A stretch of 64,000 bases of DNA from the NCBI GenBank assembly GCA_963765585.1, contig CAVXXB010000022.1:62001-126000 (forward strand). The letters run 5' to 3'. This DNA is from CAVXXB01 sp963765585 (GTDB lineage Bacteria; Calditrichota; Calditrichia; JAJRVZ01). The notes beneath the pieces were generated by a model. It had not been told where the DNA came from and ran no database searches. It saw nothing but the letters and a program-made list of their open reading frames with translations. Positions 9,290 through 18,667 of this stretch are shown here, piece by piece. Within the stretch, counting starts at the first letter, position 1; the number at the start of each line of letters is the position of its first letter. Position numbers and translations under genes: made by a program.

Positions 9290-9844
9290 ATGAAAGCAAC
9301 AGAATTGCTCGTGAAAGAGCATGATCTCATAAAACAAAGTCTGCAAATAATAAATATAGTATGCGATAAACTGCAATCCGGTGCGCAGGTGGATAGTGTA
9401 CATCTTGAGCAGATTGTTGATTTTATACGGACTTTCGCCGATAAATACCATCATGGCAAAGAAGAAGATATATTATTTGAGGAAATGTGTAAAACAGGAT
9501 TTTCAAAACAGACAGGCCCCATCAGTGTGATGCTTTCTGAACATGTTATGGGTCGTGAACTGGTGAAAATGGTTGGTGATGCAGTAGAACAGTATAAAGC
9601 CGGTGACAAAAACGCGGTTGCTGCTATTGTTGAAAATGCCCGGAAATATGCGGCTCTTCTGGATCAGCATATTGATAAAGAAAATAATATCCTGTACCCA
9701 ATGGCCGATGCCCGTTTATCTGAGGGACAACAAAAGGACATGTTGGCTGCATTTGAAAAGTTTGAACAGGAAAAAACGGATCCCATGAAACACACGGAAT
9801 TTCATAAATTGCTGAATGAATTTAGCGCAATTTATCTTTCTTAA
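9290..9844 (+). CDS. hemerythrin domain-containing protein
   Basis: A 184-residue four-helix-bundle protein expected to bind a di-iron centre that senses or carries O2 or NO, or stores iron. Candidate ligands are seen at the expected spacing: His in LVKEHDLIK, His and Glu in YHHGKEEDILFEEM, His and Glu in LSEHVMGREL, and His/Glu in LLDQHIDKENNILYPMA. No membrane segment or extra domain is present, so it is cytoplasmic. It lies at the end of the redox cluster but behind a repeat element, with its own GGGAG ribosome site. Closest in type to the hemerythrin-like proteins found with Crp/Fnr regulators. Confidence 0.9.
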   Translation: MKATELLVKEHDLIKQSLQIINIVCDKLQSGAQVDSVHLEQIVDFIRTFADKYHHGKEEDILFEEMCKTGFSKQTGPISVMLSEHVMGRELVKMVGDAVEQYKAGDKNAVAAIVENARKYAALLDQHIDKENNILYPMADARLSEGQQKDMLAAFEKFEQEKTDPMKHTEFHKLLNEFSAIYLS

Positions 9845-9876
9845 TATTTTTTAAAGAAAGGAAGTTAACAATTCGC

Positions 9877-11793
9877 CTAGCGGTTCAAAGCCTTGCGCGC
9901 CCGTGCTAAATTAGTGGCAGCGTCCTTGTTATTCGGATCCAATTCTAAGGCCTTGGCAAAATTGTCATAAGCTGCCTGAATATTTCCACCCAGGGCAAGT
10001 ACAACACCAAGATTATTGTATGTCTCAGCATGGTTAGGATCCTGCTCCAGGGCAGCTTTGTATGCGGCTTCTGCTTGCGCCAAGTTGCCGAGAGCCTGGA
10101 GAACAATGCCCAAGTCGTAATGTACTTTGTCCAAATCTGGATCCAGGCGGACAGCTGTCTCAAGCTCCACTCGCGCTTCGTCAATACGGCTGAGCCGGGA
10201 CAATAGCACACCATAGGTGTGATGTGTGCCGGCATCCCAGGGATTGAGCCGCACAGCCTCCTGATAATGAACTAATGCAGCCTCAATATTACCCGATTGC
10301 ATCAGTAAGGCCCCTTTTTGCGCTTGGGCTTCGCTATCTTCCGGAATAATGTCCACAGCCAGGTTAACAAGACGTTCCGCTTCATCTTCTTTTCCCGCCC
10401 AGGCTAATACTTTCGACAGGTTCCTGAGCGCCACAGCATGCGCTTTCTCATCTAGGCTGTTCACAAGATTTTCACTGATCTCGGAAATCAAAGATTCATT
10501 CCATGTCGCATCAGGAGAGACCATACCTGTCTGGGTCATCTCATCGATGATGGCCAGTGCCAGCATTCTGTTACCTTCGATTGTTGGATGCACATGGTCC
10601 AAAAACAAGTCCGATCCGGGGATGCCATTAGCCGAGTGTTCATTTACCATGAGCTCAAAATCAATAAATCCGGTGTTTTTCATTTGTGCAATATCAGATA
10701 CAATCGCGCTGACGGGTGTTAAGGCCCGCAATGGACAAATATCCTCATCCCTGGCCTGGGTAAATGCTTTACGCGCTTCATCTATGCGATCGAGAGCAAG
10801 GAGAGCCCGCCCATAAAGATACAGTAAGTCGGCATCACGGTTATCTAAAGCGAGTGCTTCTTTTGCGAGTTCCACTGCACGGACGTAGTCATTTTCGTCC
10901 ATGGCTGACTTCACTTTACTCTTGAGCATATCGACCCGCTTTACCTCAACATCATTTAGATCGGAACCGGGTTCGGTTTTAAACGGGGAAAAATCTCGAA
11001 TGTTGGACGCGGGCGTTACAAGAATCATTCTGGCTCCGACTTGCTCGCCGATGTTCGTCATATGTAACAAACTGGTTTTGTAATCATTTAGTATGGCATC
11101 ACGCATCTCGTCATCCCGGTGGTAATCATCAGGTCCGGCAGAGTTGTCGAGCAATGGGTTTACTTCTGTACTAAGCACTGCGTCTTGTTTGTAGGTAATA
11201 TCATAAAGTACACTGTACAGCCTCATATGCGATGCCAATACACCAAGGCCACGCACGAACTCAGGTACTTTCAGCAGCTTATTGTATGTCCGTGATTCGA
11301 GGAACTCATTATGCCCTGAATAAACGATAAACAGATCTGGCTCATATTCTGCGAGTTCTTTCATTAGTCTGGCTGCACGGTAACTCGCATAACTGATACC
11401 TCCAGCGTTAATGACCTCCCAGCGACGGCTCGGATCGACCACCGGAAGAAATTTGCGCAGCCAGCCGCAAAAAGATGTAAGATCGTTGTACGGACGTCCA
11501 TAGGTTGTAGATCCACCGATGCAGAAGATCCGGGTAGTTCCTTCAGCCTTACGCACCGGAAAAGTCTGTGGATTAAACCAGCGAAACTTGTTATGTGCAG
11601 TCTTAAAGATTTGTTCTCCATTTGGTTCTGTGCTTTTCACAAACAGCGGTGCGTATCCGGAGAAACCAACAGAGGGATCGGTGCGCTCATACAGCGGCAC
11701 TACTCCGAATGCCATAAGAATCAACTCAACCAGGATAAAGAATGCCAGTGCGACGCTAATGCCCAGTATGGATTTCTTTAAGATAGCGACCAT
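9877..11793 (-). CDS. SGNH-hydrolase-like protein with C-terminal TPR repeats
   Basis: About 638 residues. One N-terminal membrane anchor (about 1-25) is followed by an SGNH/GDSL-type region: nucleophile Ser in FCIGGSTTYG (block I), Gly in NAGGISYASY (block II), Asn in SGHNEF (block III) and the Asp-x-x-His pair in DHVHPT (block V). A short TPR pair interrupts the domain, and five or so TPR units fill the C-terminal 200 residues (AEAAYKAALEQDPNHAETYN and similar). It may be an esterase or O-acyl hydrolase acting on an envelope polysaccharide. The start at 11793 is chosen because GAGGAGAGG lies 9 bases upstream; an ATG at 11829 is less likely. Confidence 0.85.
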   Translation of the reverse strand: MVAILKKSILGISVALAFFILVELILMAFGVVPLYERTDPSVGFSGYAPLFVKSTEPNGEQIFKTAHNKFRWFNPQTFPVRKAEGTTRIFCIGGSTTYGRPYNDLTSFCGWLRKFLPVVDPSRRWEVINAGGISYASYRAARLMKELAEYEPDLFIVYSGHNEFLESRTYNKLLKVPEFVRGLGVLASHMRLYSVLYDITYKQDAVLSTEVNPLLDNSAGPDDYHRDDEMRDAILNDYKTSLLHMTNIGEQVGARMILVTPASNIRDFSPFKTEPGSDLNDVEVKRVDMLKSKVKSAMDENDYVRAVELAKEALALDNRDADLLYLYGRALLALDRIDEARKAFTQARDEDICPLRALTPVSAIVSDIAQMKNTGFIDFELMVNEHSANGIPGSDLFLDHVHPTIEGNRMLALAIIDEMTQTGMVSPDATWNESLISEISENLVNSLDEKAHAVALRNLSKVLAWAGKEDEAERLVNLAVDIIPEDSEAQAQKGALLMQSGNIEAALVHYQEAVRLNPWDAGTHHTYGVLLSRLSRIDEARVELETAVRLDPDLDKVHYDLGIVLQALGNLAQAEAAYKAALEQDPNHAETYNNLGVVLALGGNIQAAYDNFAKALELDPNNKDAATNLARARKALNR

Positions 11794-12131
11794 AATGAAT
11801 ATCCTCTCCTCATAAAACAAATTGTTCAAAATAGTTCATAAACTATTGGACTGAAAATTTTAAAATCTCTCGGACTAAATATGTTTTAAATTAAGAGACA
11901 CATTTGTCAGTATCAAAAAATTTTAATTTCCTTGTTAAATAAATTTTTCATATGTCTGATTTGTCGGTGCGGCAATTTCTGCCAACAACATTTGAAAAGT
12001 TCTCTTATACATAAAAATTCTATTTGCAAACTTTGTTTGCAATACTTATTATAATAGTACCAGTGTGCCTTTTAAAGTGGCTTTATATTTGCCCCTTCAA
12101 TTAAAGGTTGTATTACCCAATTTACCCATAG
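11794..12131. other. intergenic region between divergent genes
   Basis: About 340 bp of AT-rich DNA between the divergent SGNH-TPR and DUF454 genes. It must hold both promoters, but I see no convincing -35/-10 pair, operator palindrome or RNA. No reading frame of note. Confidence 0.5.
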
Positions 12132-12548
12132 ATGGTTTTAATGAATTCTGAATCTTCTGAAATCCCGGTCACTTTGAAAAAAAGAAAACGATATTTTTAT
12201 TTAATATTTGGATTTATATTTGTTGGGATAGGTGTCGTTGGCATATTTCTTCCACTGTTGCCTACAGCCATATTTTTAATTGCTGCCTCAGCCTGTTTTA
12301 TGAGGAGCTCACCCAAAGCCGCAGCCTGGCTTAAAAATAATAAATGGATCGGAGCTTATGTAAGAAATTATGAAGATAAAACGGGTTTAACCATTACTTC
12401 CAAAATAACCCATATTGTTATATTATGGATTTCGATTAGCTTTTCTGCCTATTATGTCACCGAAGATACCTGGATTCGATTATTATTGCTCTTCATTGCG
12501 ATTGCCGTATCGATTCATCTTATAATGATAAAGACATTAAGACCATGA
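12132..12548 (+). CDS. DUF454 (YbaN-like) inner membrane protein
   Basis: A 138-residue protein with three or four membrane segments. The signature GFIFVGIGVVGIFLPLLPT followed by FLIAASACFMRSSP is typical of DUF454/YbaN, a small membrane family of unknown function. Another ATG at 12141 (MNSESS) is possible. It is followed within 10 bp by a MITE-like element, and no operon partner is adjacent. Confidence 0.88.
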   Translation: MVLMNSESSEIPVTLKKRKRYFYLIFGFIFVGIGVVGIFLPLLPTAIFLIAASACFMRSSPKAAAWLKNNKWIGAYVRNYEDKTGLTITSKITHIVILWISISFSAYYVTEDTWIRLLLLFIAIAVSIHLIMIKTLRP

Positions 12549-12557
12549 TTTACTTAA

Positions 12558-12712
12558 AAGAGACTTCTGAAAAATGATTATTTTTACCTGAACGTCATTC
12601 TGAACTTGTTTCAGAATCCTTTTAAATAGACCCTGAAATAAATTCAGGTTGAAAATCCCGTTTTCGGGAGTGACGAAATTCAATTATTTATTACATTTTT
12701 TAGAAGTTTCTT
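12558..12712. mobile_element. MITE-like element, 155 bp with 19-bp imperfect terminal inverted repeats
   Basis: The ends, AAGAGACTTCTGAAAAATG (12558-12576) and CATTTTTTAGAAGTTTCTT (12694-12712), are inverted repeats with two mismatches. Between them lie three small hairpins: TTCTGAACTTGTTTCAGAA, CCTGAAATAAATTCAGG and CCCGTTTTCGGG. There is no coding capacity. The CATTCTGAACTTGTTTCAGA stretch is, from memory, a common dispersed repeat in bacterial genomes of this type. It sits between DUF454 and the start of the ABC operon. Confidence 0.65.
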
Positions 12713-12770
12713 AAAAAACCGTATCAGATTATTGAAAGTAGTATCCAACAATTAATATAAAGGGCCATGG

Positions 12771-13919
12771 ATGCGTCCTAAATTGAGATTGCTAATTCTG
12801 TTTTTTCTGCTTCTTCTAACTGTGATTCCAGGCCGTTCGCAAGATTTTATTTACTATGGACAATTCTCTTCCTGGCTATCTGCTAATCAGCAGACAGAAA
12901 AATTTGCTCAGCTTGGCATTCGGTATATCCCGGCATTTTCTTTTTCTGCACCATTATCAAGTAAATATTCTTTAGACTTTGAAGCCTCGGCAAAAGCTTT
13001 TGCAATTGCCTATTTTCAGTCCTCATCAAAGCCGGTAAATGAAAAAGATATGTCACCTTACCGAGTCTGGACCCGGTTTACTGCATCTCAATATGAAATA
13101 AGACTTGGATTACAAAAAATTAATTTCGGTTCAGCATCAATTTTCAGGCCCCTGATGTGGTTTGATACTATTGATCCCCGCGATCCTTTACAAATCACTA
13201 GTGGGGTTTATGGCATCCTGGGACGTTATTATTTTTTAGATAATACAAATATATGGCTCTGGGGTTTGTTAGGGAATGATAAACCCAAGGGTTGGGAGTT
13301 GATTCCTACTGCGAAATGGAAACCTGAATTTGGTGGACGTATACAGATGCCTCTTTTTACGGGTGAGGCTGCGTTATCTTATCATCATCGTCAATTGAAT
13401 TTGGGAGCATTTCTTCCCGTGATACCTATTGGCTTTGATTCTCTTGCTCCTGAAAACCGTTATGCTTTTGACGGCAAGTGGGATATCGGCATAGGATTCT
13501 GGATCGAAGCAGTGCTCACACATCATAAGAGTGATTTATTGCCTTATGAGTGGGAACAAACTTATAATATCGGCATGGACTATACATTTGATATCGGTAA
13601 TGGATTGAGTGTTTTAACAGAATATTACGTTCTTGAGAATACAAATGAAATTTTACAGTCCGGTGAAGGCGTGCGATTTTCAGCCCTATCCCTTAATTAT
13701 CCCATGGGCCTGCTGGACACCGTTGGTGGTATTGTTTATTATGACTGGGATAATAAAGATCTTTACCGTTTTCTTAGCCTGCGGAGAAACTATGACCATT
13801 GGAGTTTTTTTCTCTTTGCATTCTGGAATCCTGATGAATATAAACTTGATATTTCTACCAGAGAGAGCAGTCAATTTGCAGGAAAAGGCCTTCAATTAAT
13901 GGTCGTACTCGATCATTAA
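12771..13919 (+). CDS. outer-membrane beta-barrel protein, porin-like, unknown function
   Basis: A 382-residue protein with a signal peptide (hydrophobic run to about residue 20, cleavage near GRSQ) and a body rich in alternating aromatic and polar strands (KYSLDFEASAKAFAIAYF, QYEIRLGLQKINFGSASI) ending in a short aromatic-free strand LQLMVVLDH. It looks like a barrel of 14-18 strands, but I do not recognise the family. It is the first gene of the plus-strand run to 21937, 33 bp ahead of the methyltransferase, so it may be the outer-membrane component of the exporter encoded downstream. Confidence 0.7.
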   Translation: MRPKLRLLILFFLLLLTVIPGRSQDFIYYGQFSSWLSANQQTEKFAQLGIRYIPAFSFSAPLSSKYSLDFEASAKAFAIAYFQSSSKPVNEKDMSPYRVWTRFTASQYEIRLGLQKINFGSASIFRPLMWFDTIDPRDPLQITSGVYGILGRYYFLDNTNIWLWGLLGNDKPKGWELIPTAKWKPEFGGRIQMPLFTGEAALSYHHRQLNLGAFLPVIPIGFDSLAPENRYAFDGKWDIGIGFWIEAVLTHHKSDLLPYEWEQTYNIGMDYTFDIGNGLSVLTEYYVLENTNEILQSGEGVRFSALSLNYPMGLLDTVGGIVYYDWDNKDLYRFLSLRRNYDHWSFFLFAFWNPDEYKLDISTRESSQFAGKGLQLMVVLDH

Positions 13920-13952
13920 CTTTTATAGAGAAAACAGAAGGGTATCCTATAA

Positions 13953-14636
13953 ATGAACGATTCTTCTATTATTAAACCAATAATTATTGGTATTCTGGCC
14001 ATATGTGTTCTGGTTACTCTTTTATTACTACTTGCAGGCCGCAGCAATTATTGGCAGGCCTGGGTGTTCGGTATGGTGAATATGGCTATAATGATTATTC
14101 TGTTTTCTGTCTTTCGGGAGAAAATTGGCATTATTCGCGAGCGGATGCATCCAGGTATTGGCACCAAGTGGTGGGACAAGGTTTTCTGGATGATTTATGG
14201 TCCGATGAATTTGGCGATTATCACTGTCGCGGCGCTCGATGCTGGTAGATATAACTGGAGCCCGGATTTTCACCTGTCGGTATATATTGCCGGTTATCTA
14301 CTCTACCTTGTGGCGAACACCATTCATTTATGGGCGATTCTTACCAATGATTTTTACACCAGCACCGTGCGCCTGCAGCATGAGCGTGGTCAGGTAGTAA
14401 TTATGTCAGGTCCATATCGTTTCGTTCGACATCCCGGATATTTGGGTATCACATTGATGCTGTTTTGCATAGCCCTCTTACTCGGCTCATTATATGCGAT
14501 GATACCATTCTGTATCGTCCTTATACTGCTAATAATTAGAACAATACTGGAAGACAAAACCCTTCAAAATGAATTACCCGGATATCAGGCATTTACAAAA
14601 AACACCAGGTATCGAATATTTCCCGGTATTTGGTAA
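13953..14636 (+). CDS. isoprenylcysteine carboxyl methyltransferase (ICMT)-like membrane protein
   Basis: A 227-residue protein with five or six membrane segments. The C-terminal part has the ICMT/PEMT S-adenosylmethionine-binding signature: SGPYRFVRHPGYLGITLMLF and, further on, EDKTLQNELPGYQAFTKNTR. Bacterial members methylate unknown substrates or act on lipids. It is the second gene of the plus-strand run, 33 bp after the barrel gene and 71 bp before the ABC ATPase. A lipid-modifying role next to an exporter and a PlsY-like protein is plausible but inferred. Confidence 0.85.
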   Translation: MNDSSIIKPIIIGILAICVLVTLLLLLAGRSNYWQAWVFGMVNMAIMIILFSVFREKIGIIRERMHPGIGTKWWDKVFWMIYGPMNLAIITVAALDAGRYNWSPDFHLSVYIAGYLLYLVANTIHLWAILTNDFYTSTVRLQHERGQVVIMSGPYRFVRHPGYLGITLMLFCIALLLGSLYAMIPFCIVLILLIIRTILEDKTLQNELPGYQAFTKNTRYRIFPGIW

Positions 14637-14707
14637 CCGACCTGATTGCTTCAATCCAGGATAGCTATTAAGATATTCACCCAAAAAGCAGAAAGTCGTT
14701 AAACTAC

Positions 14708-15415
14708 ATGAACCATGATCATCTCATTAGAACCGTGAACCTCTGTAAATTCTATCCCATGGGTATGGATCGCTTTACAGCCCTGGATGATGTAAATCTT
14801 AGTTTTAATACCGCTGAATTTGCCGGACTGGTCGGACCTAGCGGATCAGGAAAAACCACATTGCTAAATATAATTGGTTCGCTGGATTCACCCTCAGAGG
14901 GTGAGGCTTTTACAATGGGCAAAGAAATATCAACGCTTTCTCATAAAGCTGCTGCCGCGCTGCGTAATAGGCACATTGGTTTCATATTTCAGACATTTAA
15001 TCTATTGCCTGTATACACTGTATTTGAAAATGTTGAATTTCCTCTTTTAATTCAGGAAATACCCGCTGAAAAACGAAAACAGATGGTCAATGAAGCGCTT
15101 GCGTGGGTTGGACTCGCCGACCGGGCACACTCAAGACCTGCTCAATTGTCCGGGGGACAGAGCCAGCGCGTAGCGATCGCCCGTGCTATTGTCAAGAAGC
15201 CGGAAATTATTCTCGCCGATGAGCCTACGGCAAACCTGGATGCCAAAAATTCTCATCATATTTTACAAACCATGGTAAAATTAAACGCAGAACTCAAAAC
15301 AACTTTTATATTTGCGACCCATGATGAAAAAGTTATTAAGTATCTGAGACGGAAGATTCGATTGGATGATGGAAAAGTCAGTGCGGATGAAATATGCATT
15401 CCTGAAACAAATTGA
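14708..15415 (+). CDS. ABC transporter ATP-binding protein (MacB/LolD type)
   Basis: A 235-residue ATPase with Walker A GPSGSGKTTLL, Q-loop FQTFNLLP, signature LSGGQSQRVAIARA, Walker B IILADEPTANLD and the H-loop His in ATHDE. The length and the sequence around the signature place it with the LolD/MacB group, which powers FtsX-type permeases. It is followed 12 bp later by two permease genes that overlap each other, so the complex is probably one ATPase dimer with two different permeases, as in LolCDE. Confidence 0.93.
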   Translation: MNHDHLIRTVNLCKFYPMGMDRFTALDDVNLSFNTAEFAGLVGPSGSGKTTLLNIIGSLDSPSEGEAFTMGKEISTLSHKAAAALRNRHIGFIFQTFNLLPVYTVFENVEFPLLIQEIPAEKRKQMVNEALAWVGLADRAHSRPAQLSGGQSQRVAIARAIVKKPEIILADEPTANLDAKNSHHILQTMVKLNAELKTTFIFATHDEKVIKYLRRKIRLDDGKVSADEICIPETN

Positions 15416-15427
15416 AAGATATTATCA

Positions 15428-16597
15428 ATGATTTTAAAACTTGCCTATCGAAATTTAGTCGGAGCAGGATTAAGAACCGTGTTGAATGTCATCGTTCTTT
15501 CGATGGCTTTCGTCGCTATCATTCTGATCCAGGGTTTACTGGCAGGGATGAACCGGCAAATTGCTGATGCAGTTATTGACGCAGAATACGCAGGCGGACA
15601 ATTTTGGCACAAATCCTATAATCCATACGATCCATTTTCTTTGCAAAATGCCCATGGTATTATTCCTGAAAATTTTAAAGATTTAATCGACCAGGATCTG
15701 GCCACACCGATTTTGATTATCCAGGGATCAATATATCCGGAAGGTCGCATCCGGCCGGCGATGCTAAAAGGGATAGATCCAAATCAAAAGATTGTTTCAA
15801 TACCTTCTCATTTTTTATCTCAAACCAATGTTGATCTTCCCTTATTGATCGGAAACCGTATGGCCAAAAGTCACGGCTTAAAAGTCGGTGATGTTTTGGC
15901 TCTACAATGGCGGGATGTATATGGAGCAATTGATGCCAGGGATGGTACCATTGTCCAAATAATGAAAACATCCGTACCGACTATTGATAACGGTCAGATT
16001 TGGATGCCCCTCGAGCAACTTCAAAGATTAACCGCTATGCCAAACCAGGCAACGATTTTTATAATGCATAGCGGGTATACGCAAAGTGAAAAAATACAGG
16101 ATTGGCATTACAAGGATCTTGACTTTCTGTTAAAGGATCTGAATGAAATGATTGAATCAAAATCTATCAGTTCCGGACTGTTTTATATAGTTCTTCTTTT
16201 TCTGGCAATGCTGGCCATTTTCGACACACAGGTGCTTTCCATATTTCATCGGCGCAAGGAGATGGGTACCCTTATGGCCATGGGTATGACCCGATTAAAA
16301 CTTATCTATTTATTCACGTTAGAAGGGGCTTTAAATGGGGTAATGGCGGCGACGCTGGCTATCCTTTACGGCATACCCTTATTCGGATTATTAAGTCATA
16401 ATGGCATTGAATTACCAGAGATGGCAGATAGCTATGGTTTTGCCATCGGTGAAAAACTTTTCCCTGCTTACAGCGCCGGATTGGTTCTTGGTACAACGAT
16501 CCTCGTTCTGATTATAACCACAATTGTCAGTTTTATTCCTACCCGCCGAATCGCCCGGTTAAAACCAACTGATGCCTTGCGAGGAAAAATGACATGA
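15428..16597 (+). CDS. ABC transporter permease, FtsX family (LolC/E-like), first subunit
   Basis: A 389-residue protein: one N-terminal membrane helix (about 15-40), a periplasmic domain of roughly 220 residues and three C-terminal helices, the LolC/E-like layout. FHRRKEMGTLMAMGMTRLKL is the coupling-helix region that docks on the ATPase, and FIPTRRIARLKPTDALRGK closes the FtsX domain. Its stop overlaps the next permease start by 4 bp (ATGA), a sign of coupled translation. Confidence 0.9.
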   Translation: MILKLAYRNLVGAGLRTVLNVIVLSMAFVAIILIQGLLAGMNRQIADAVIDAEYAGGQFWHKSYNPYDPFSLQNAHGIIPENFKDLIDQDLATPILIIQGSIYPEGRIRPAMLKGIDPNQKIVSIPSHFLSQTNVDLPLLIGNRMAKSHGLKVGDVLALQWRDVYGAIDARDGTIVQIMKTSVPTIDNGQIWMPLEQLQRLTAMPNQATIFIMHSGYTQSEKIQDWHYKDLDFLLKDLNEMIESKSISSGLFYIVLLFLAMLAIFDTQVLSIFHRRKEMGTLMAMGMTRLKLIYLFTLEGALNGVMAATLAILYGIPLFGLLSHNGIELPEMADSYGFAIGEKLFPAYSAGLVLGTTILVLIITTIVSFIPTRRIARLKPTDALRGKMT

Positions 16598-17868
16598 TAC
16601 GATTTTTATTCAAAGGATTAATCCGAGACCGGTCACGGAGTCTTTTTCCTGTCCTGACCGTTATAGCCGGGGTAATGCTTACGGTTGTGATGTTTAGCTG
16701 GATTCAGGGGACGGAAACAGATATGATCTCCTCAAATGCCAATTTCAACACCGGCCACGTAAAAATCATGTCACGTGCTTACGCCAGGGAATCAGAACAG
16801 ATCCCTAACGATCTGGCCCTTCTGGATATTGGTCAATTGCTTAACAACCTGGTTCAGGATTTTCCACAAATGCTATGGACCCCACGAATACGTTTCGGCG
16901 GTCTGCTCGACGTGCCCGATGAAAAAGATGAAACGAAGGCTCAGGGTCCGGTTGCCGGACTGGCCGTGGACTTGTTATCCGATAGAAATATTGAGACAGA
17001 TATTTTAAATCTACAAAAATCATTGGTACGTGGCCGTTTGCCCAGGGTAAAAAATGAAATCCTGGTTGGGGATCAATTTGCCCGTGATCTGCATTTGCAG
17101 ATAAATCAACGGGTAACTCTGATCAGCTCAACCATGTACGGCAGCCAGACAACAGAAAATTTTATTGTAGTTGGTACGATCCGTTTCGGTGTCTCAGCCA
17201 TGGATCGAAGCGCAATGATTGTTGATTTGAGCGGCATCCAACCTGTTCTTAATATGGAAGATGCCTGTGGTGAAATCCTGGGTTTTTATAGCGATTTCAT
17301 TTATCGCGACAGTGAAGTTGACTTACTTAAAGATTTATTTAATACTGCCTATACAAGAACTGATGATGAATTTTCACCGATAATGTTATCCTTGCGGGAT
17401 CAAATGGGATTAGCACAAACACTTGAGATGGTAAATTACTTCTCAACCTTGCTGATTGTAATTTTTGTATTTGTAATGTCGATTGTACTCTGGAATGCCG
17501 GTCTTATGGGAAGCCTGCGACGATATGGGGAGATTGGTGTCCGTTTGGCTATCGGTGAAGATAAAGGTCATATATATTGGGCAATGATAATGGAATCGAT
17601 TCTAATAGGAATTATAGGATCCTCAATTGGTACCACCCTGGGCATTTTATTTTCTTATTATCTTCAGATTCACGGCATTGATATTTCTTCTATGATGAAA
17701 AATGCCTCAATGCTTATTTCAGATGTGGTACGTGCCAAGGTGACCCCATTCAGCTTTATTATAGGTTTTATTCCCGGTTTGGCAGCAACCATTCTGGGGA
17801 CCTCTATTTCCGGAATCGGAATATATAAACGCCAGACTTCTCAATTATTCAAGGAGTTGGAATCATGA
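16594..17868 (+). CDS. ABC transporter permease, FtsX family (LolC/E-like), second subunit
   Basis: A 424-residue protein with the same layout as the preceding permease: N-terminal helix (about 12-35), periplasmic domain (about 45-275) and three C-terminal helices. The coupling region is LRRYGEIGVRLAIGEDKGHI. It differs enough from its neighbour to be a distinct partner in a heterodimeric permease. It starts inside the end of the first permease gene and overlaps the following LolA-like gene by 4 bp, so all three should be translated together. Confidence 0.9.
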   Translation: MIRFLFKGLIRDRSRSLFPVLTVIAGVMLTVVMFSWIQGTETDMISSNANFNTGHVKIMSRAYARESEQIPNDLALLDIGQLLNNLVQDFPQMLWTPRIRFGGLLDVPDEKDETKAQGPVAGLAVDLLSDRNIETDILNLQKSLVRGRLPRVKNEILVGDQFARDLHLQINQRVTLISSTMYGSQTTENFIVVGTIRFGVSAMDRSAMIVDLSGIQPVLNMEDACGEILGFYSDFIYRDSEVDLLKDLFNTAYTRTDDEFSPIMLSLRDQMGLAQTLEMVNYFSTLLIVIFVFVMSIVLWNAGLMGSLRRYGEIGVRLAIGEDKGHIYWAMIMESILIGIIGSSIGTTLGILFSYYLQIHGIDISSMMKNASMLISDVVRAKVTPFSFIIGFIPGLAATILGTSISGIGIYKRQTSQLFKELES

Positions 17869-18602
17869 TCGGTAAGTTTATCTGGTTAGTATTTGTTCTT
17901 CCTCTAACGGTCTTCACACAAAATCCTTCTCCAGAATGGATTCTGGATAGAGTTGATGAAAATATGAGTGCCAGCAATCGTATCTCCGAAGCTGAAATGA
18001 TTATACACGGACGGCGTGGTGACCGGACCGTTCATTCAAAATCATGGATTATGGGAACAGAAATGGCATTTACGGAATATCTGGACCCTCCGCGCGAGAG
18101 AGGCACCAAAATGCTCAAACAGGGAGAAAATTTGTGGACCTATTTCCCAAGAACAGACCGCACCGTTTTAATTGCCGGACATCTCCTCCGCCAGTCCGTC
18201 ATGGGCTCTGATTTATCCTACGAAGATCTTATGGAAGATCCCAAGCTAAAAAATTTATACCAGGCAGAAATTACTGATATAGATACGGTGATAAATCGTC
18301 CCTGCTGGATTTTGGAATTAAATGCCAAAAAGCCGGAGGTTGCTTATTATAAACGCAAAGTTTGGGTTGATCAGGAGCGTTTTATAACGTTAAAAGAAAA
18401 CCGCTATGCGAAAAGCGGCCGGTTGATAAAAACCACTACAGTTACAAGTATCAGAAAAATTGAAGACCGCTGGGTAGCAGAAAAGATTATTTTCAAAGAT
18501 GAACTTAAGTCAGGTGCCGGCACCGAGTTTATCTTACTTTCAGTTGAGTTTGATGCACAAATTCCGGATTATATTTTCTCAAAAGCGAATCTGAGAAATT
18601 AA
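17865..18602 (+). CDS. outer-membrane lipoprotein-sorting protein (LolA/LolB-like fold)
   Basis: A 245-residue periplasmic protein with a signal peptide (cleavage near VFTQ) and the outer membrane lipoprotein-sorting domain of COG2834. Conserved stretches are FTEYLDPPRERGTKMLKQG, NLWTYFPRTDRTVLIAGH, SVMGSDLSYEDLME and KPEVAYYKRKVWVDQ. Family members carry lipid or lipoprotein in a half-barrel. The 4-bp overlap with the permease suggests that it receives what the ABC complex extracts from the inner membrane, which resembles the Lol arrangement but with a different LolA relative. Confidence 0.88.
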   Translation: MIGKFIWLVFVLPLTVFTQNPSPEWILDRVDENMSASNRISEAEMIIHGRRGDRTVHSKSWIMGTEMAFTEYLDPPRERGTKMLKQGENLWTYFPRTDRTVLIAGHLLRQSVMGSDLSYEDLMEDPKLKNLYQAEITDIDTVINRPCWILELNAKKPEVAYYKRKVWVDQERFITLKENRYAKSGRLIKTTTVTSIRKIEDRWVAEKIIFKDELKSGAGTEFILLSVEFDAQIPDYIFSKANLRN

Positions 18603-18667
18603 TCCGGGGATTACCATAAATATTTACATCCTATTTTTAAAACCGTGCGTCTTTATACCCGGATAAA

